From Anaerolineales bacterium (GTDB lineage Bacteria > Chloroflexota > Anaerolineae > Aggregatilineales > J027), in NCBI GenBank assembly GCA_020634155.1, contig JACKCI010000001.1, positions 744,001 through 808,000 of the forward strand: DNA of 64,000 nucleotides, given 5' to 3'. Below the pieces are notes generated by a model. The model saw only the letters and a list, made by a program, of their open reading frames with translations. It did not search any database and was not told the origin of the DNA. The stretch's first letter is position 1. Every line of letters starts with the position of its first letter. Both the position numbers and the translations under genes were made by a program. This document shows positions 1 to 7,800 of the stretch, piece after piece.

Positions 1-1
1 T

Positions 2-1090
2 GGGGAGCGCTATATCACCCCTACCCTCAAAGAATACGAGACCATCATCCTCAACGCTGATGCACGGGCGCTCGATATTGAAACCCGTTTGTTCCGTGAC
101 CTATGTACTTTCATCGCCGGCCATAGCAAAACCCTCCTCAGCATGGCACGGGCATTGGCTCATCTTGATGTATTTGTAGCCTTGTCAGAAGTGGCTGCCC
201 GTGAAGGCTATGTACGGCCCTTGTTGGTCGAGCAAGATGTCCTCGATATTCGAGGAGGACGCCATCCCGTCGTTGAGCGCACCCTGAAAACGGAGCGCTT
301 CGTTCCCAACGATACCTACTTCGATACCAACCAACGGGTGCTGCTCATCACTGGCCCTAATATGGCGGGCAAGAGCGTCTATATGCGCCAAGCTGCCATC
401 ATCGTCCTCATGGCCCAAATCGGCTCCTTTGTTCCAGCAGAATCAGCTACCATCGGCCTCACCGACCGCGTATTTGCACGGGTTGGCGCTCAAGATGAGA
501 TTCACCGCGGGCAGTCAACCTTCATGGTGGAGATGACCGAGACTGCCGCCATCCTTGCCCATGCCACCCCGCGTAGCTTGGTGCTATTGGATGAAATCGG
601 GCGTGGCACCAGCACTTATGACGGCATGGCGATTGCACGGGCGGTGATTGAATACATCCACAACAGCCCACGCCTCGGCTGCAAGACCCTCTTTGCGACC
701 CACTATCACGAATTAACCGAACTGGAAAAAATATTGCCGCGTGTCCGCAATTACAACGTGGCGGTCGCTGAAGATGGTGAGCATGTCATCTTTTTGCATC
801 GGGTGGTTCCCGGTGGAGCCGACCAATCCTATGGTATCCATGTTGCTAAGTTGGCCGGTGTCCCCAAGGCTGTTATCAATCGTGCCAATGAAATTCTCGG
901 TGAGCTAGAACAACAGGCCAGTGACTTCCAACCAAAGAAACGCTCCAAGGTCAGCAAGTACCAATTGTCGATGTTTGATGACAGCCGCCATCCTGTGCTG
1001 GAGTTACTACGGAAGACCGAAGTGGAGAGCCTCAGCCCAATTGATGCCATTACCCGCCTCTATGAATTGAAACGTATGCTGGAGGAGTAA
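2..1090 (+). CDS. mutS: DNA mismatch repair ATPase MutS (3' part; 5' end outside window)
   Basis: Recognises mispaired or looped DNA and uses ATP to start mismatch repair. Only the last 362 codons are present; the frame is open from base 2 and its first residues (GERYITPTLKEYE) belong to the core/clamp region. Seen: Walker A GPNMAGKS, the MutS signature DEIGRGTSTYDG containing the Walker B acidic pair, and FATHYHEL. Near the C-terminus QLSMF resembles a beta-clamp-binding pentapeptide. The protein ends shortly after, at ELKRMLEE, so no long C-terminal extension is present. The next gene starts 2 bases after the stop and its ribosome site (GGAGG, 1081-1085) lies inside this gene, so the two are probably co-transcribed. 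Identity is certain. Confidence 0.97.
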   Translation, partial: GERYITPTLKEYETIILNADARALDIETRLFRDLCTFIAGHSKTLLSMARALAHLDVFVALSEVAAREGYVRPLLVEQDVLDIRGGRHPVVERTLKTERFVPNDTYFDTNQRVLLITGPNMAGKSVYMRQAAIIVLMAQIGSFVPAESATIGLTDRVFARVGAQDEIHRGQSTFMVEMTETAAILAHATPRSLVLLDEIGRGTSTYDGMAIARAVIEYIHNSPRLGCKTLFATHYHELTELEKILPRVRNYNVAVAEDGEHVIFLHRVVPGGADQSYGIHVAKLAGVPKAVINRANEILGELEQQASDFQPKKRSKVSKYQLSMFDDSRHPVLELLRKTEVESLSPIDAITRLYELKRMLEE

Positions 1091-1092
1091 TC

Positions 1093-1560
1093 ATGGATGA
1101 GTGGCGTTTTTTCTGTTTGATAACCAGTCGGGTTCCGGTGTTTGAGCAACCGAGCTTGGCGCACATAGCCCTCACTCTCCTGCAACACACCCTTGCCCAG
1201 CATGGCGCTCAACTATGGGGCTATGTCATCCTGCCTGATTCAGTACAGGCGGTACTCGAAACCGAGCATGAGGCGGCCTATCATCACGCCATCGAAGCAT
1301 TCAAGACCGCCAGTGAAACCGCCATCTGTGAGAAAATCAGAGCCGACCACCCTGATTTGGTCGATGCGATTACGTTTTACAATCCAGCATGGAGCAAGCC
1401 TGTTTATCTCATTTGGCAGGGTGGCTACCAAACCCAACTGCTCCCCAGCGCCTATGCCCTCTCCAATAAAATCGCGGATTTGGTACAGCGTCCGGTGGAG
1501 TTAGGCCTAGCTGCCACCCCTGCCGATTGGCCGTTTAGCAGCTATCAGCCGCCAGAATAA
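1093..1560 (+). CDS. Relict REP-associated (Y1/RAYT-like) transposase, HUH motif lost
   Basis: A 155-residue protein with the outline of the IS200/RAYT Y1 transposase family. GYVILPDSVQAVLE (residues 43-56) sits where the family has a YVVMPNHVHLLL-type strand, and RPVELGLAATPADWPFSSY (133-151) matches the family's C-terminal NPVKAGL..PEDWPWSSY signature. The two metal-binding histidines of the HUH motif (PNHVH) are replaced (PDSVQ, 48-52), so nicking activity is unlikely. The frame is intact and has a good ribosome site (GGAGG) at the end of mutS, which suggests a retained, possibly domesticated protein rather than a decaying pseudogene. It converges with the next gene, with only 2 bases between the stops. 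Family assignment is by motif recall and is moderately secure. Confidence 0.6.
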   Translation: MDEWRFFCLITSRVPVFEQPSLAHIALTLLQHTLAQHGAQLWGYVILPDSVQAVLETEHEAAYHHAIEAFKTASETAICEKIRADHPDLVDAITFYNPAWSKPVYLIWQGGYQTQLLPSAYALSNKIADLVQRPVELGLAATPADWPFSSYQPPE

Positions 1561-1562
1561 GC

Positions 1563-2912
1563 CTATTGCCCGAAGGGGGTGGGGCTAGGTGGTGGTTGAT
1601 AACCCAACGTTGGCGGTACATAGGCCTCGGTGGTCAAGCCGAGATATTGCCGCCATTGGTATTCGAGTTCGGAGAATGGTACGCCCGTCGCCCGCTCAAT
1701 GGCTTGGTCAAGGATGGTATTGGCGGCGGTCAGTTCCACAATCTTGAGGTGGGTTGCATAGCCGCCATGTGTCGTCACCAGCCAATTGATAAACGACGCG
1801 CCCATATCGTAGCCGAGATGTGTACATCCATCCAAAGCAGGGGTACCAACTTGACCGCTTGGCCCTTGTCCCTGCAACGTCGCCAAGTCTTGATCCAGCA
1901 CCGTCACCAAATGGCGTAGCCGCTCATCCACTGGCCCCATCTCCAACTCAAAGAAGGTCGCCTCGCCTTCAATCCACCATGCTGGGCCACGTGAGCCATA
2001 GGCGTATTGGTAGAGGTGGGCTACCTCATGTGTTGCAACAGAGGCCGCATAGCGCATTTGCCACTCAAGGTCACGCGGTTCATTCCAAATACATTCAGTC
2101 CGGATATCCTCAATTTCAAGACCGCGTACCCGCAACACCGCCGAGTAAGTTTCGCCGTTGGCTTGGCCCGTCGTGCGGGGATTAATCTGCCCGCCCGCTT
2201 GGAATTCACCCATCGCGTCACCGGGCGGGAAGATAATGACGGTTGGCTTAAAGGGCAATAAATCGCCAAAGCCTTGAATAAATCGGTCACGCACACTGAC
2301 GAAGGCATCCGCCAACACCTCGCCAAATTCATCGGGAAAGTCGTACCAATACACAATCACATCTTCGCTCTCAATGCGTGACCATGTACGGGTGGGGTCG
2401 ATATACTGGACATGCACAGGTGTAGTTTCTGCCACGCCCGTCTCACCATAGGCCACCCGCCACACAACATCCATCGTCATCCAAGGGGCCAGCCCACGTG
2501 TATCATACGGCACCGCTTGCCAGCGGCCATCATCAATTTCTTGGGCACGCGCCCGCCCCTGTGACCCCGCTGCAAACCGATACATTAGGCTTACTGAAAC
2601 AATATCCTCAGTAAAATCAGGCGGTGGGGTAATTTTGACGGTAAAATCTAAACCCAATGGATACCGTGTAGTATAGGTAAAATCGGTGAAGGTAAATCCA
2701 TCGACCGTCTGGTCATCGTAAACGATGGGGTCTGCCGTCATCTGAACCGTATCAAAGGTATAGGTAAAATCGCTGGGGATAGGTAAGTAGGTTGAGGTTG
2801 GCACAAAACCCTGTTGGGTGGCATGGTTCGGTGAAGTAATACTGGAACCTGCCCACACCACCGATACCATCATCCCTAAACAAGCAAGGCTAATGATGAA
2901 AATGCGTCGCAT
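1563..2912 (-). CDS. Secreted peptidase MA-like (gluzincin) metallopeptidase
   Basis: Probably an exported zinc peptidase of 449 residues. The start chosen (MRRIFIISLACLG) gives a signal peptide and has AAGGAG seven bases upstream; longer in-frame starts lack both. The zinc motif HEVAH lies in VATHEVAHLYQY and is followed about 20 residues later by EGEATFFE, which supplies the third ligand glutamate of gluzincins; the PAWWIEGEATFFE context is typical of the peptidase MA-like family. An N-terminal beta-rich region precedes the catalytic domain. Its start codon overlaps that of the divergent binding-protein gene inside one palindrome (2902-2912). The substrate is unknown. Confidence 0.75.
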   Translation of the reverse strand: MRRIFIISLACLGMMVSVVWAGSSITSPNHATQQGFVPTSTYLPIPSDFTYTFDTVQMTADPIVYDDQTVDGFTFTDFTYTTRYPLGLDFTVKITPPPDFTEDIVSVSLMYRFAAGSQGRARAQEIDDGRWQAVPYDTRGLAPWMTMDVVWRVAYGETGVAETTPVHVQYIDPTRTWSRIESEDVIVYWYDFPDEFGEVLADAFVSVRDRFIQGFGDLLPFKPTVIIFPPGDAMGEFQAGGQINPRTTGQANGETYSAVLRVRGLEIEDIRTECIWNEPRDLEWQMRYAASVATHEVAHLYQYAYGSRGPAWWIEGEATFFELEMGPVDERLRHLVTVLDQDLATLQGQGPSGQVGTPALDGCTHLGYDMGASFINWLVTTHGGYATHLKIVELTAANTILDQAIERATGVPFSELEYQWRQYLGLTTEAYVPPTLGYQPPPSPTPFGQ

Positions 2913-4101
2913 CCAAAAACTCCTTATCGTTTGTTGTATTACATGCAGTTTTGTGTGGATGTTCACACCCGCCACCGCACAGCAGGCCGATGATACCGTA
3001 AGCCTCAGCTTTTGGCACCCATACACCGATGAACGCCAAGTCGCCCTTGAAGCCCTTGTCGCAGAGTTCAACGCCGCCCATCAAGGCGAGATTAGTGTAC
3101 AGGCCGTTAGCTTCACCAATAGTGGCCTACTCTATGACCAAATGCTGCTCCAATTGCAGAATCCGCTCTCGCTGCCGAATGTGATTCTGGCATGGCCCTA
3201 TGAAGTGGCGGTCTTTGACCTTGCTGATGCGATGGTCGATTTGGCAGCCTACACCGATGCACCTTACCCCCAAGGCACTAACCTCCTCACCAGCCAATTA
3301 CTTGGCATACCCGACCGTGCCTATTATCCTGCATTCATCGTCAACATTGACGCCCTACACAGCATGGAAGTTGATAACCCACCCACTACCCTTGATGAAC
3401 TCCAAATGCTCGCTTGTCAATTCCGTCAAGCAGGCGGCTGGTCAGGTGGCAAATTCGGCGTAGCATGGGGCTACCAGTTCCCGCTGGATGCTGAGGTTTG
3501 GCTGGGTCTGCTATCCAGCCAACCTGAACGCCTTTTCACCGATACTACCCTCCAACTCAACACACCAACTGCTTACCAGACCATTCAAAGCCTATTGGAC
3601 GCTCAAGCCGCTGGCTGTATGACGCCGGTGACGCTCTCGACCGATGCTATTGTCCCCTTTGCCGAGGGGCGGGCGCTATTTTATCTAGGCAGTTCATCGA
3701 GTGTGGATTTAGTGCGCCAAACCATAGCTGCCACTTTTGCGACACCCTTTGAAATCGGCGTCTATCCACTCTGGGGTGATGCTGTTGTCACCTATGGCCC
3801 AGTGCTCAGTATGGTTAATCATGATGACAACACCAATGCCGCCGCATGGACATTTATTGACTGGTGGCAGCAACCCGCCCAACATCAACGCTGGTTGACC
3901 ACCACAAACACCCCGCCCATACCCGCCAATTGGAACACGCTCCCCTTGCCTGCATGGGCGGGCTATGATGTGGCGCGCCTCCAAATCCGTTTCACGCTGC
4001 AACAACTCTTGGCGGGCACTCTATCAATCGAGGATGGACTTGCCGACCTCCAAGCCAATATGGACCAGATTTTCAACGACTTTGCAAAGGAAACCGACTA
4101 A
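2896..4101 (+). CDS. Extracellular solute-binding protein (family 1, sugar-type)
   Basis: An exported binding protein of about 401 residues. After a signal peptide (MRRIQKLLIVCC... to PATAQQ) the mature part opens with VSLSFWHPYTDERQ, typical of family 1 ABC binding proteins for sugars. No lipobox cysteine is placed for lipid attachment. In-frame ATGs lie at 2893, 2896 and 2902; AAGG at 2886-2889 best suits 2896. No permease or ATPase gene is adjacent, so it is an orphan binding protein or works with a distant transporter. It is coupled by a one-base overlap (TAATG) to the nitroreductase-family gene downstream. Its 5' end overlaps the divergent peptidase gene. Confidence 0.8.
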   Translation: MKMRRIQKLLIVCCITCSFVWMFTPATAQQADDTVSLSFWHPYTDERQVALEALVAEFNAAHQGEISVQAVSFTNSGLLYDQMLLQLQNPLSLPNVILAWPYEVAVFDLADAMVDLAAYTDAPYPQGTNLLTSQLLGIPDRAYYPAFIVNIDALHSMEVDNPPTTLDELQMLACQFRQAGGWSGGKFGVAWGYQFPLDAEVWLGLLSSQPERLFTDTTLQLNTPTAYQTIQSLLDAQAAGCMTPVTLSTDAIVPFAEGRALFYLGSSSSVDLVRQTIAATFATPFEIGVYPLWGDAVVTYGPVLSMVNHDDNTNAAAWTFIDWWQQPAQHQRWLTTTNTPPIPANWNTLPLPAWAGYDVARLQIRFTLQQLLAGTLSIEDGLADLQANMDQIFNDFAKETD

Positions 4102-4775
4102 TGCCCTTTCAACCCCTCGCCTTTAAGCGCCTGCACCCTGATGAGCAACGCCAGCGTTCCCAGACCTTTCTGGAACACATGAAAACACGCCGCACCGTGC
4201 GCGACTTCTCCACCGAGCCAGTGCCGTTGGAATTAATCGCCAATGCCATTGCCACCGCAGGCACTGCCCCATCAGGTGCCAACCAGCAGCCTTGGACATT
4301 CGTGGTCATCAGCAATCCAGACATCAAACGCCAAATCCGCTTGGCAGCCGAGGCCGAAGAGCGTGAAAATTACGAGCGCCGCATGAGTCAAGAGTGGCTC
4401 GATGCCCTTGCCCACTTAGGTACTGACGCCAACAAGCCCCACCTTGAAGACGCGCCCTATCTCATCATCGTCTTCGTGCAACCTTATGGCCTTAGCATTG
4501 ACTCTGCAACGGGTGAGACTAAGCATGTCAAACATTACTATGCCACTGAGTCGGTGGGTATTGCAGTAGGGATGTTGCTTGTCAGTCTGCACCAAGCGGG
4601 ACTTGCTACCCTGACCCACACCCCCAGCCCGATGGGTTTTTTGGCCGAAATCCTCACCCGTCCGCCCAATGAGCGAGCCTATGTCGTAATTCCAGTCGGC
4701 TATCCAGCAAAAGACGCCCAAGTGCCTGTCATTACGAAGAAATCTCTGGATGAAATTATGGTGCATGTGGAGTAA
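4101..4775 (+). CDS. Iodotyrosine deiodinase-like flavoprotein (nitroreductase fold)
   Basis: A cytoplasmic FMN-dependent reductase of 224 residues in the nitroreductase superfamily. The FMN-site segment TRRTVRDF (29-36) and SGANQQPWTFVV (58-69) are clear. The C-terminal half carries TLTHTPSPMGFL and RPPNERAYVVIPVGYPA, the signature of the iodotyrosine deiodinase subgroup. Compared with the human enzyme from memory, its substrate-binding Glu-Tyr-Lys lid residues align with E87, Y91 and K112 at the same spacing. This suggests reductive dehalogenation of a halophenol or related zwitterion, but the substrate is not proven. Overlaps the stop of the binding-protein gene by one base, so the two are probably translationally coupled. 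Converges with the TetR gene, overlapping it by 20 bases. Confidence 0.82.
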   Translation: MPFQPLAFKRLHPDEQRQRSQTFLEHMKTRRTVRDFSTEPVPLELIANAIATAGTAPSGANQQPWTFVVISNPDIKRQIRLAAEAEERENYERRMSQEWLDALAHLGTDANKPHLEDAPYLIIVFVQPYGLSIDSATGETKHVKHYYATESVGIAVGMLLVSLHQAGLATLTHTPSPMGFLAEILTRPPNERAYVVIPVGYPAKDAQVPVITKKSLDEIMVHVE

Positions 4776-5331
4776 GCCAGCCACGCAAATAAGCCAGCAG
4801 TGCTTGCTCGAAGACCGTTTCGAGACTACCGCCACGCTGAAATTGCTGAGAGAGTTCCAGCATCACAAAACCATGAATGAGCGCCCATGCCCCCCGTAAT
4901 GCCGCCAAAGCATTAGCCTCGCCCACAATAGCCATCATCTCAACCTGCAAAGGCAGCGCTAAGGCTTCGGCAATCTGCGGGTCAAGTCGCAACTCAGGGT
5001 TTAGGGTGCCATACAGCAAGCTATAAGTCGCGGGATATTGCAATGCAAAGTCCCGATAGGTTCGCCCCATTGTTAACAACCGTTGTATAGGGTCATCACT
5101 CGCAGACTCTAAAGATTCTTGGATAGTGTTCACCAGCAAAGCACCCGTGCGGGTATTGACCGCTTGTAGGAGCGTCGTCTTATTCTTGACATGCTTATAA
5201 AGCGATGGTGCCTTGATACCAAACTCATCTGCCAAGCGTTGCAGCGTCAACTGCTCAACCCCACTCTGCTCAATCAGCGTGCGGGCCGTATCTATGAGGG
5301 TCTCAATATCGACTTGTGATGGATAGGGCAT
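4756..5331 (-). CDS. TetR/AcrR-family transcriptional repressor
   Basis: A 191-residue regulator with an N-terminal helix-turn-helix (TLQRLADEFGIKAPSLYKHVKNK, about residues 29-51, the classic TetR SLYKHVK recognition helix) and a C-terminal ligand domain containing RGAWALIHGFVMLE. The start MPYPSQVDIETL lies 2 bases after the stop of the DUF4260 gene, so the two form an operon. Upstream of that operon, repeated ATTAGCTTT half-sites overlap a strong promoter and are the likely autoregulatory operator. The inducer is unknown. Confidence 0.88.
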   Translation of the reverse strand: MPYPSQVDIETLIDTARTLIEQSGVEQLTLQRLADEFGIKAPSLYKHVKNKTTLLQAVNTRTGALLVNTIQESLESASDDPIQRLLTMGRTYRDFALQYPATYSLLYGTLNPELRLDPQIAEALALPLQVEMMAIVGEANALAALRGAWALIHGFVMLELSQQFQRGGSLETVFEQALLAYLRGWLTPHAP

Positions 5332-5333
5332 GG

Positions 5334-5687
5334 CTACACCCGCTGCAAGTGTGTATCTTTGAAAGCGGTCGGATACTTGAGGCCATAGCCCAGTGTGCGG
5401 TCGAGTGCAATATGGGTCACCCAAATCAAGGCGATGCTTATACCCAATTCCCACTCACCTGCCAAACCAATACCCACCAGCACAAGCGGCCCAAGAAATG
5501 TGTGGACCATGTTGTAGGTCATGCTGCCGATACGCTCATTCGCCAAATAGCCCACCATTGAAGCATCCGGCACAAAGAGCAGCGCGAGAAAGAGCCACCC
5601 GTTCAAACCAAGTTGTTGATAGGCAACAAGGGTAGCAAGTAATAGCGCGAGGCTTTCAAGGTGGAGCATGGTTTTAGGTGAATTCAT
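5334..5687 (-). CDS. DUF4260 integral membrane protein
   Basis: A 117-residue protein with about four hydrophobic segments. It ends in DRTLGYGLKYPTAFKDTHLQ, the conserved C-terminal motif of the DUF4260 family. The function of the family is unknown to me; in many genomes it accompanies a TetR regulator, as here. The start MNSPKTML has GAGGGA seven bases upstream. First gene of a two-gene operon with the TetR repressor, so it is probably the main target of that repressor. Confidence 0.8.
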   Translation of the reverse strand: MNSPKTMLHLESLALLLATLVAYQQLGLNGWLFLALLFVPDASMVGYLANERIGSMTYNMVHTFLGPLVLVGIGLAGEWELGISIALIWVTHIALDRTLGYGLKYPTAFKDTHLQRV

Positions 5688-5712
5688 GATGATGTCCCTC
5701 AAGGTTAATTCC

Positions 5713-5743
5713 ATTAGCTTTCAAAGCTAATCGTATTAGCTTT
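5713..5743 (-). promoter_or_regulatory. TetR operator: three alternating 9-bp half-sites
   Basis: Reading the plus strand: ATTAGCTTT (5713-5721), one base, AAAGCTAAT (5723-5731), three bases, ATTAGCTTT (5735-5743). Each neighbouring pair is a perfect inverted repeat, so two dimers could bind overlapping sites. The block covers the -10 box and start region of the minus-strand promoter for DUF4260-TetR. Binding by the TetR protein is inferred from position. Confidence 0.75.
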
Positions 5744-5758
5744 TGGCTTTGATGTCAA
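5730..5758 (-). promoter_or_regulatory. Sigma-70 promoter of the DUF4260-tetR operon
   Basis: On the minus strand TTGACA (5758-5753) is followed after exactly 17 bases by TACGAT (5735-5730). The -10 box sits inside the inverted-repeat operator, an arrangement suited to repression. Confidence 0.72.
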
Positions 5759-5760
5759 GA

Positions 5761-5800
5761 ATCAAAAACGGCACGAGCCATCTTGCCCATGCCGTTTGAT
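5761..5800 (-). terminator. Probable terminator after the SH3-domain gene
   Basis: Inverted arms AAACGGCA and TGCCGTTT enclose a loop of about 16 bases. On the minus strand the stem is followed by a T-rich run. It lies just downstream of the SH3 gene stop and just upstream of the DUF4260 promoter. Confidence 0.55.
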
Positions 5801-5818
5801 GATGCAGGCTACTTGACC

Positions 5819-6436
5819 CTAGTTCACTTGGAACCAGCCCTCAATATCTACAATCCAGCCACTCTGACCGTTGGCGTCCTCATATTCCCACCAAATAAAG
5901 TATTGGGCTTGATAAGGGCCACCGACCACCGTCAAGGTCTCGCCAGCATTGACCAACCGAATGATGTTATCCTTACCGGGCAATACCGACGCGGTAGAGC
6001 GAAAATTGGCTTGATCACCAAGGGTGGTCACGGTTACGGTCTTGCCAACAGCCATGCCGGGGGTGGTATAAACCGCGCTGCTAATCTTGACCTTAGAATT
6101 TGCATCGGCAAAGTTGGCAATCATCCAGCCAGTTTTACCTTCAGCCAGCGCCACAAAAATCCAGCGGTTGCCTTGCGAGTCATTTTGGGTCGTAACCCCA
6201 TCGTACATGACCCGGTCGCCCCACAGCAGAACATCCACTTGGTCAATAGTGGGGCTAGTCAAGTCGGGTGTGGTATAAACACCCGTTGGGCTACCACCCT
6301 CTAAAATCTCAATCACCTGATTCGAATACCCATCATGGGCAGTATCAGCGTTGGCAAATCGCAAATGATTGACAGCCATCCCCGCCGCAAAAGCCACGAC
6401 GACCAAAACAGCCATCACCAAACGTTTCTTCAACAC
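5819..6436 (-). CDS. Exported SH3-domain protein
   Basis: About 205 residues with an N-terminal hydrophobic segment (LVMAVLVVVAFAAGMAV) that is a signal peptide or anchor. Two SH3b-like modules follow: GVYTTPDLTSPTIDQVDVLLWGDR with WIFVALAEGKTGWM, and AVYTTPGMAVGKTVTVTTLGD with NFRSTASVLPG and a final WWEYEDANGQSGWIVD. Such domains usually bind cell-wall or surface polymers. A non-ATG start is needed: GTG at 6436 (or TTG at 6433) lies 9 bases after AAGGAG, whereas the upstream in-frame ATG has no ribosome site. Monocistronic, with its own terminator. Confidence 0.7.
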   Translation of the reverse strand: MLKKRLVMAVLVVVAFAAGMAVNHLRFANADTAHDGYSNQVIEILEGGSPTGVYTTPDLTSPTIDQVDVLLWGDRVMYDGVTTQNDSQGNRWIFVALAEGKTGWMIANFADANSKVKISSAVYTTPGMAVGKTVTVTTLGDQANFRSTASVLPGKDNIIRLVNAGETLTVVGGPYQAQYFIWWEYEDANGQSGWIVDIEGWFQVN

Positions 6437-6538
6437 TATCAAATTCTCCTTAAATGTCTCTAGCAATGTCAGCAAGAGTCTAGTCGATACCCGATACGGA
6501 TGCAAGGTCTATCAACCAACCAACGGCAGACCGTCAAG

Positions 6539-7732
6539 TTAGCGGATAATCCGCCCCCAAAATAGCTCTGGGCTGACAAATTCTAAATTGGAGCCGTCCG
6601 GTTGAATGCGATAAGTGCCACTAAGAAGCGGACTCAGAGCGCCGGGTTGCTGCGAAATATGGAAGTAGATGCCCTCGGCATTCCACGCTAATTCACCGGG
6701 GCGCGTCGAGAGAATGTCTCCTCCATCGAATTGCAGCAAGACCCGCTGCTCATCAGTCCCCGGCACATAAATCACCAAGCGCAAAGGGTGCGTTGTCCCC
6801 CATGCACTCTCCACCTCCGCCCAATAGACAATGGCTGTCTCATCAGGAGCCATCACCGCCAAGCGTGCCACATGTCCCAAGGGCGCAAGCGGGAAAGTGT
6901 TGTTGTTAGCTACCAAGTCGGTCAAACGTAGGCTGCGGTTAAAGACCTCTACTCGTTGCGCGGGCATTGACAAAACAAAACGCTTGCCGACCTCCTCCAG
7001 CTTCAATCCGCCCACCGGATAGCCAACAGTAGCGTTATCCAAATTGGCAAACAGTTGCTCAGAGAGGGTTCCTTGAAAGCCAAGGTCGAAGCTAACCACC
7101 GAGTTGGATATCCAACCTTTGGGGAAATAATCGCGGTCATCCGTAACAATCGCCCCGCCAATATCCGCACTAGGAGTAGGCAATGGTCTCAGTATTATCG
7201 TTTGGCCTTCATGCCGCACACCAAGCGCCGAATGTCCGTTCTCGTCACGGGTCTGGAATAAAATGCGGGTGCCATCTGGCGACCAAAAGATGCTGCTCTT
7301 GTGGCATCCACCAGTGGTGTCAAACTGATCAACTGTGTTAAGGGTCAGCAAGTCAATTATGCCGCAAGGGATAATATCAGTAGCACCTGTTGGCACAGGA
7401 TAGATGCCATATTGCCCATTGGGGCTGACCGAGTGAATGCCATATTGATAACTGATGTTATAGGCATATAGACGGCTATCCAGCGTCACATTTAAGATGC
7501 GGTAGCCGTTGCTGAAATCCTCGATATTGAATAAAAGGGTATCAACTTGCAAGGGTTCAGGCAGGGGTAGTTTGGGCATCACCGCTACATCAGGTAACAA
7601 GGGCGGGTTAGTAGGCATCTGACCTGCATTCAGTGGGGCAGACCATTGATACCCAGTACCCCCCTGCCCCATCGCTGGCACAACCATCATCGCCAGCACA
7701 CACACCATCAAACCAATCACTAGTCGTCTCAA
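6539..7732 (-). CDS. Secreted TolB/PD40-type beta-propeller protein
   Basis: A 397-residue exported protein with signal peptide MRRLVIGLMVCVLAMMVVPAMGQ. Repeats of the SPDGTRILF kind (SPNGQYGIY, SPDGTRILFQT, APDETAIVYW, NAEGIYFHIS) indicate a TolB-like propeller. No catalytic motif is visible and I do not recognise a specific role. It follows the thioredoxin/CcdA-WD40 pair on the same strand after a 68-base gap and may be expressed with it. Confidence 0.65.
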   Translation of the reverse strand: MRRLVIGLMVCVLAMMVVPAMGQGGTGYQWSAPLNAGQMPTNPPLLPDVAVMPKLPLPEPLQVDTLLFNIEDFSNGYRILNVTLDSRLYAYNISYQYGIHSVSPNGQYGIYPVPTGATDIIPCGIIDLLTLNTVDQFDTTGGCHKSSIFWSPDGTRILFQTRDENGHSALGVRHEGQTIILRPLPTPSADIGGAIVTDDRDYFPKGWISNSVVSFDLGFQGTLSEQLFANLDNATVGYPVGGLKLEEVGKRFVLSMPAQRVEVFNRSLRLTDLVANNNTFPLAPLGHVARLAVMAPDETAIVYWAEVESAWGTTHPLRLVIYVPGTDEQRVLLQFDGGDILSTRPGELAWNAEGIYFHISQQPGALSPLLSGTYRIQPDGSNLEFVSPELFWGRIIR

Positions 7733-7800
7733 CAGTCTTACTCCTCGTGGTCACAATTCGGCGCTATTGTAGACGAATAGCAGGGCAAAAGCAAAGCACC

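Noticed and set aside
7733..7800. Terminator between the beta-propeller gene and the CcdA-WD40 gene
   Set aside because: A 6-bp GCTATT/AATAGC stem exists but has no T run and a low GC stem, so it is not called.
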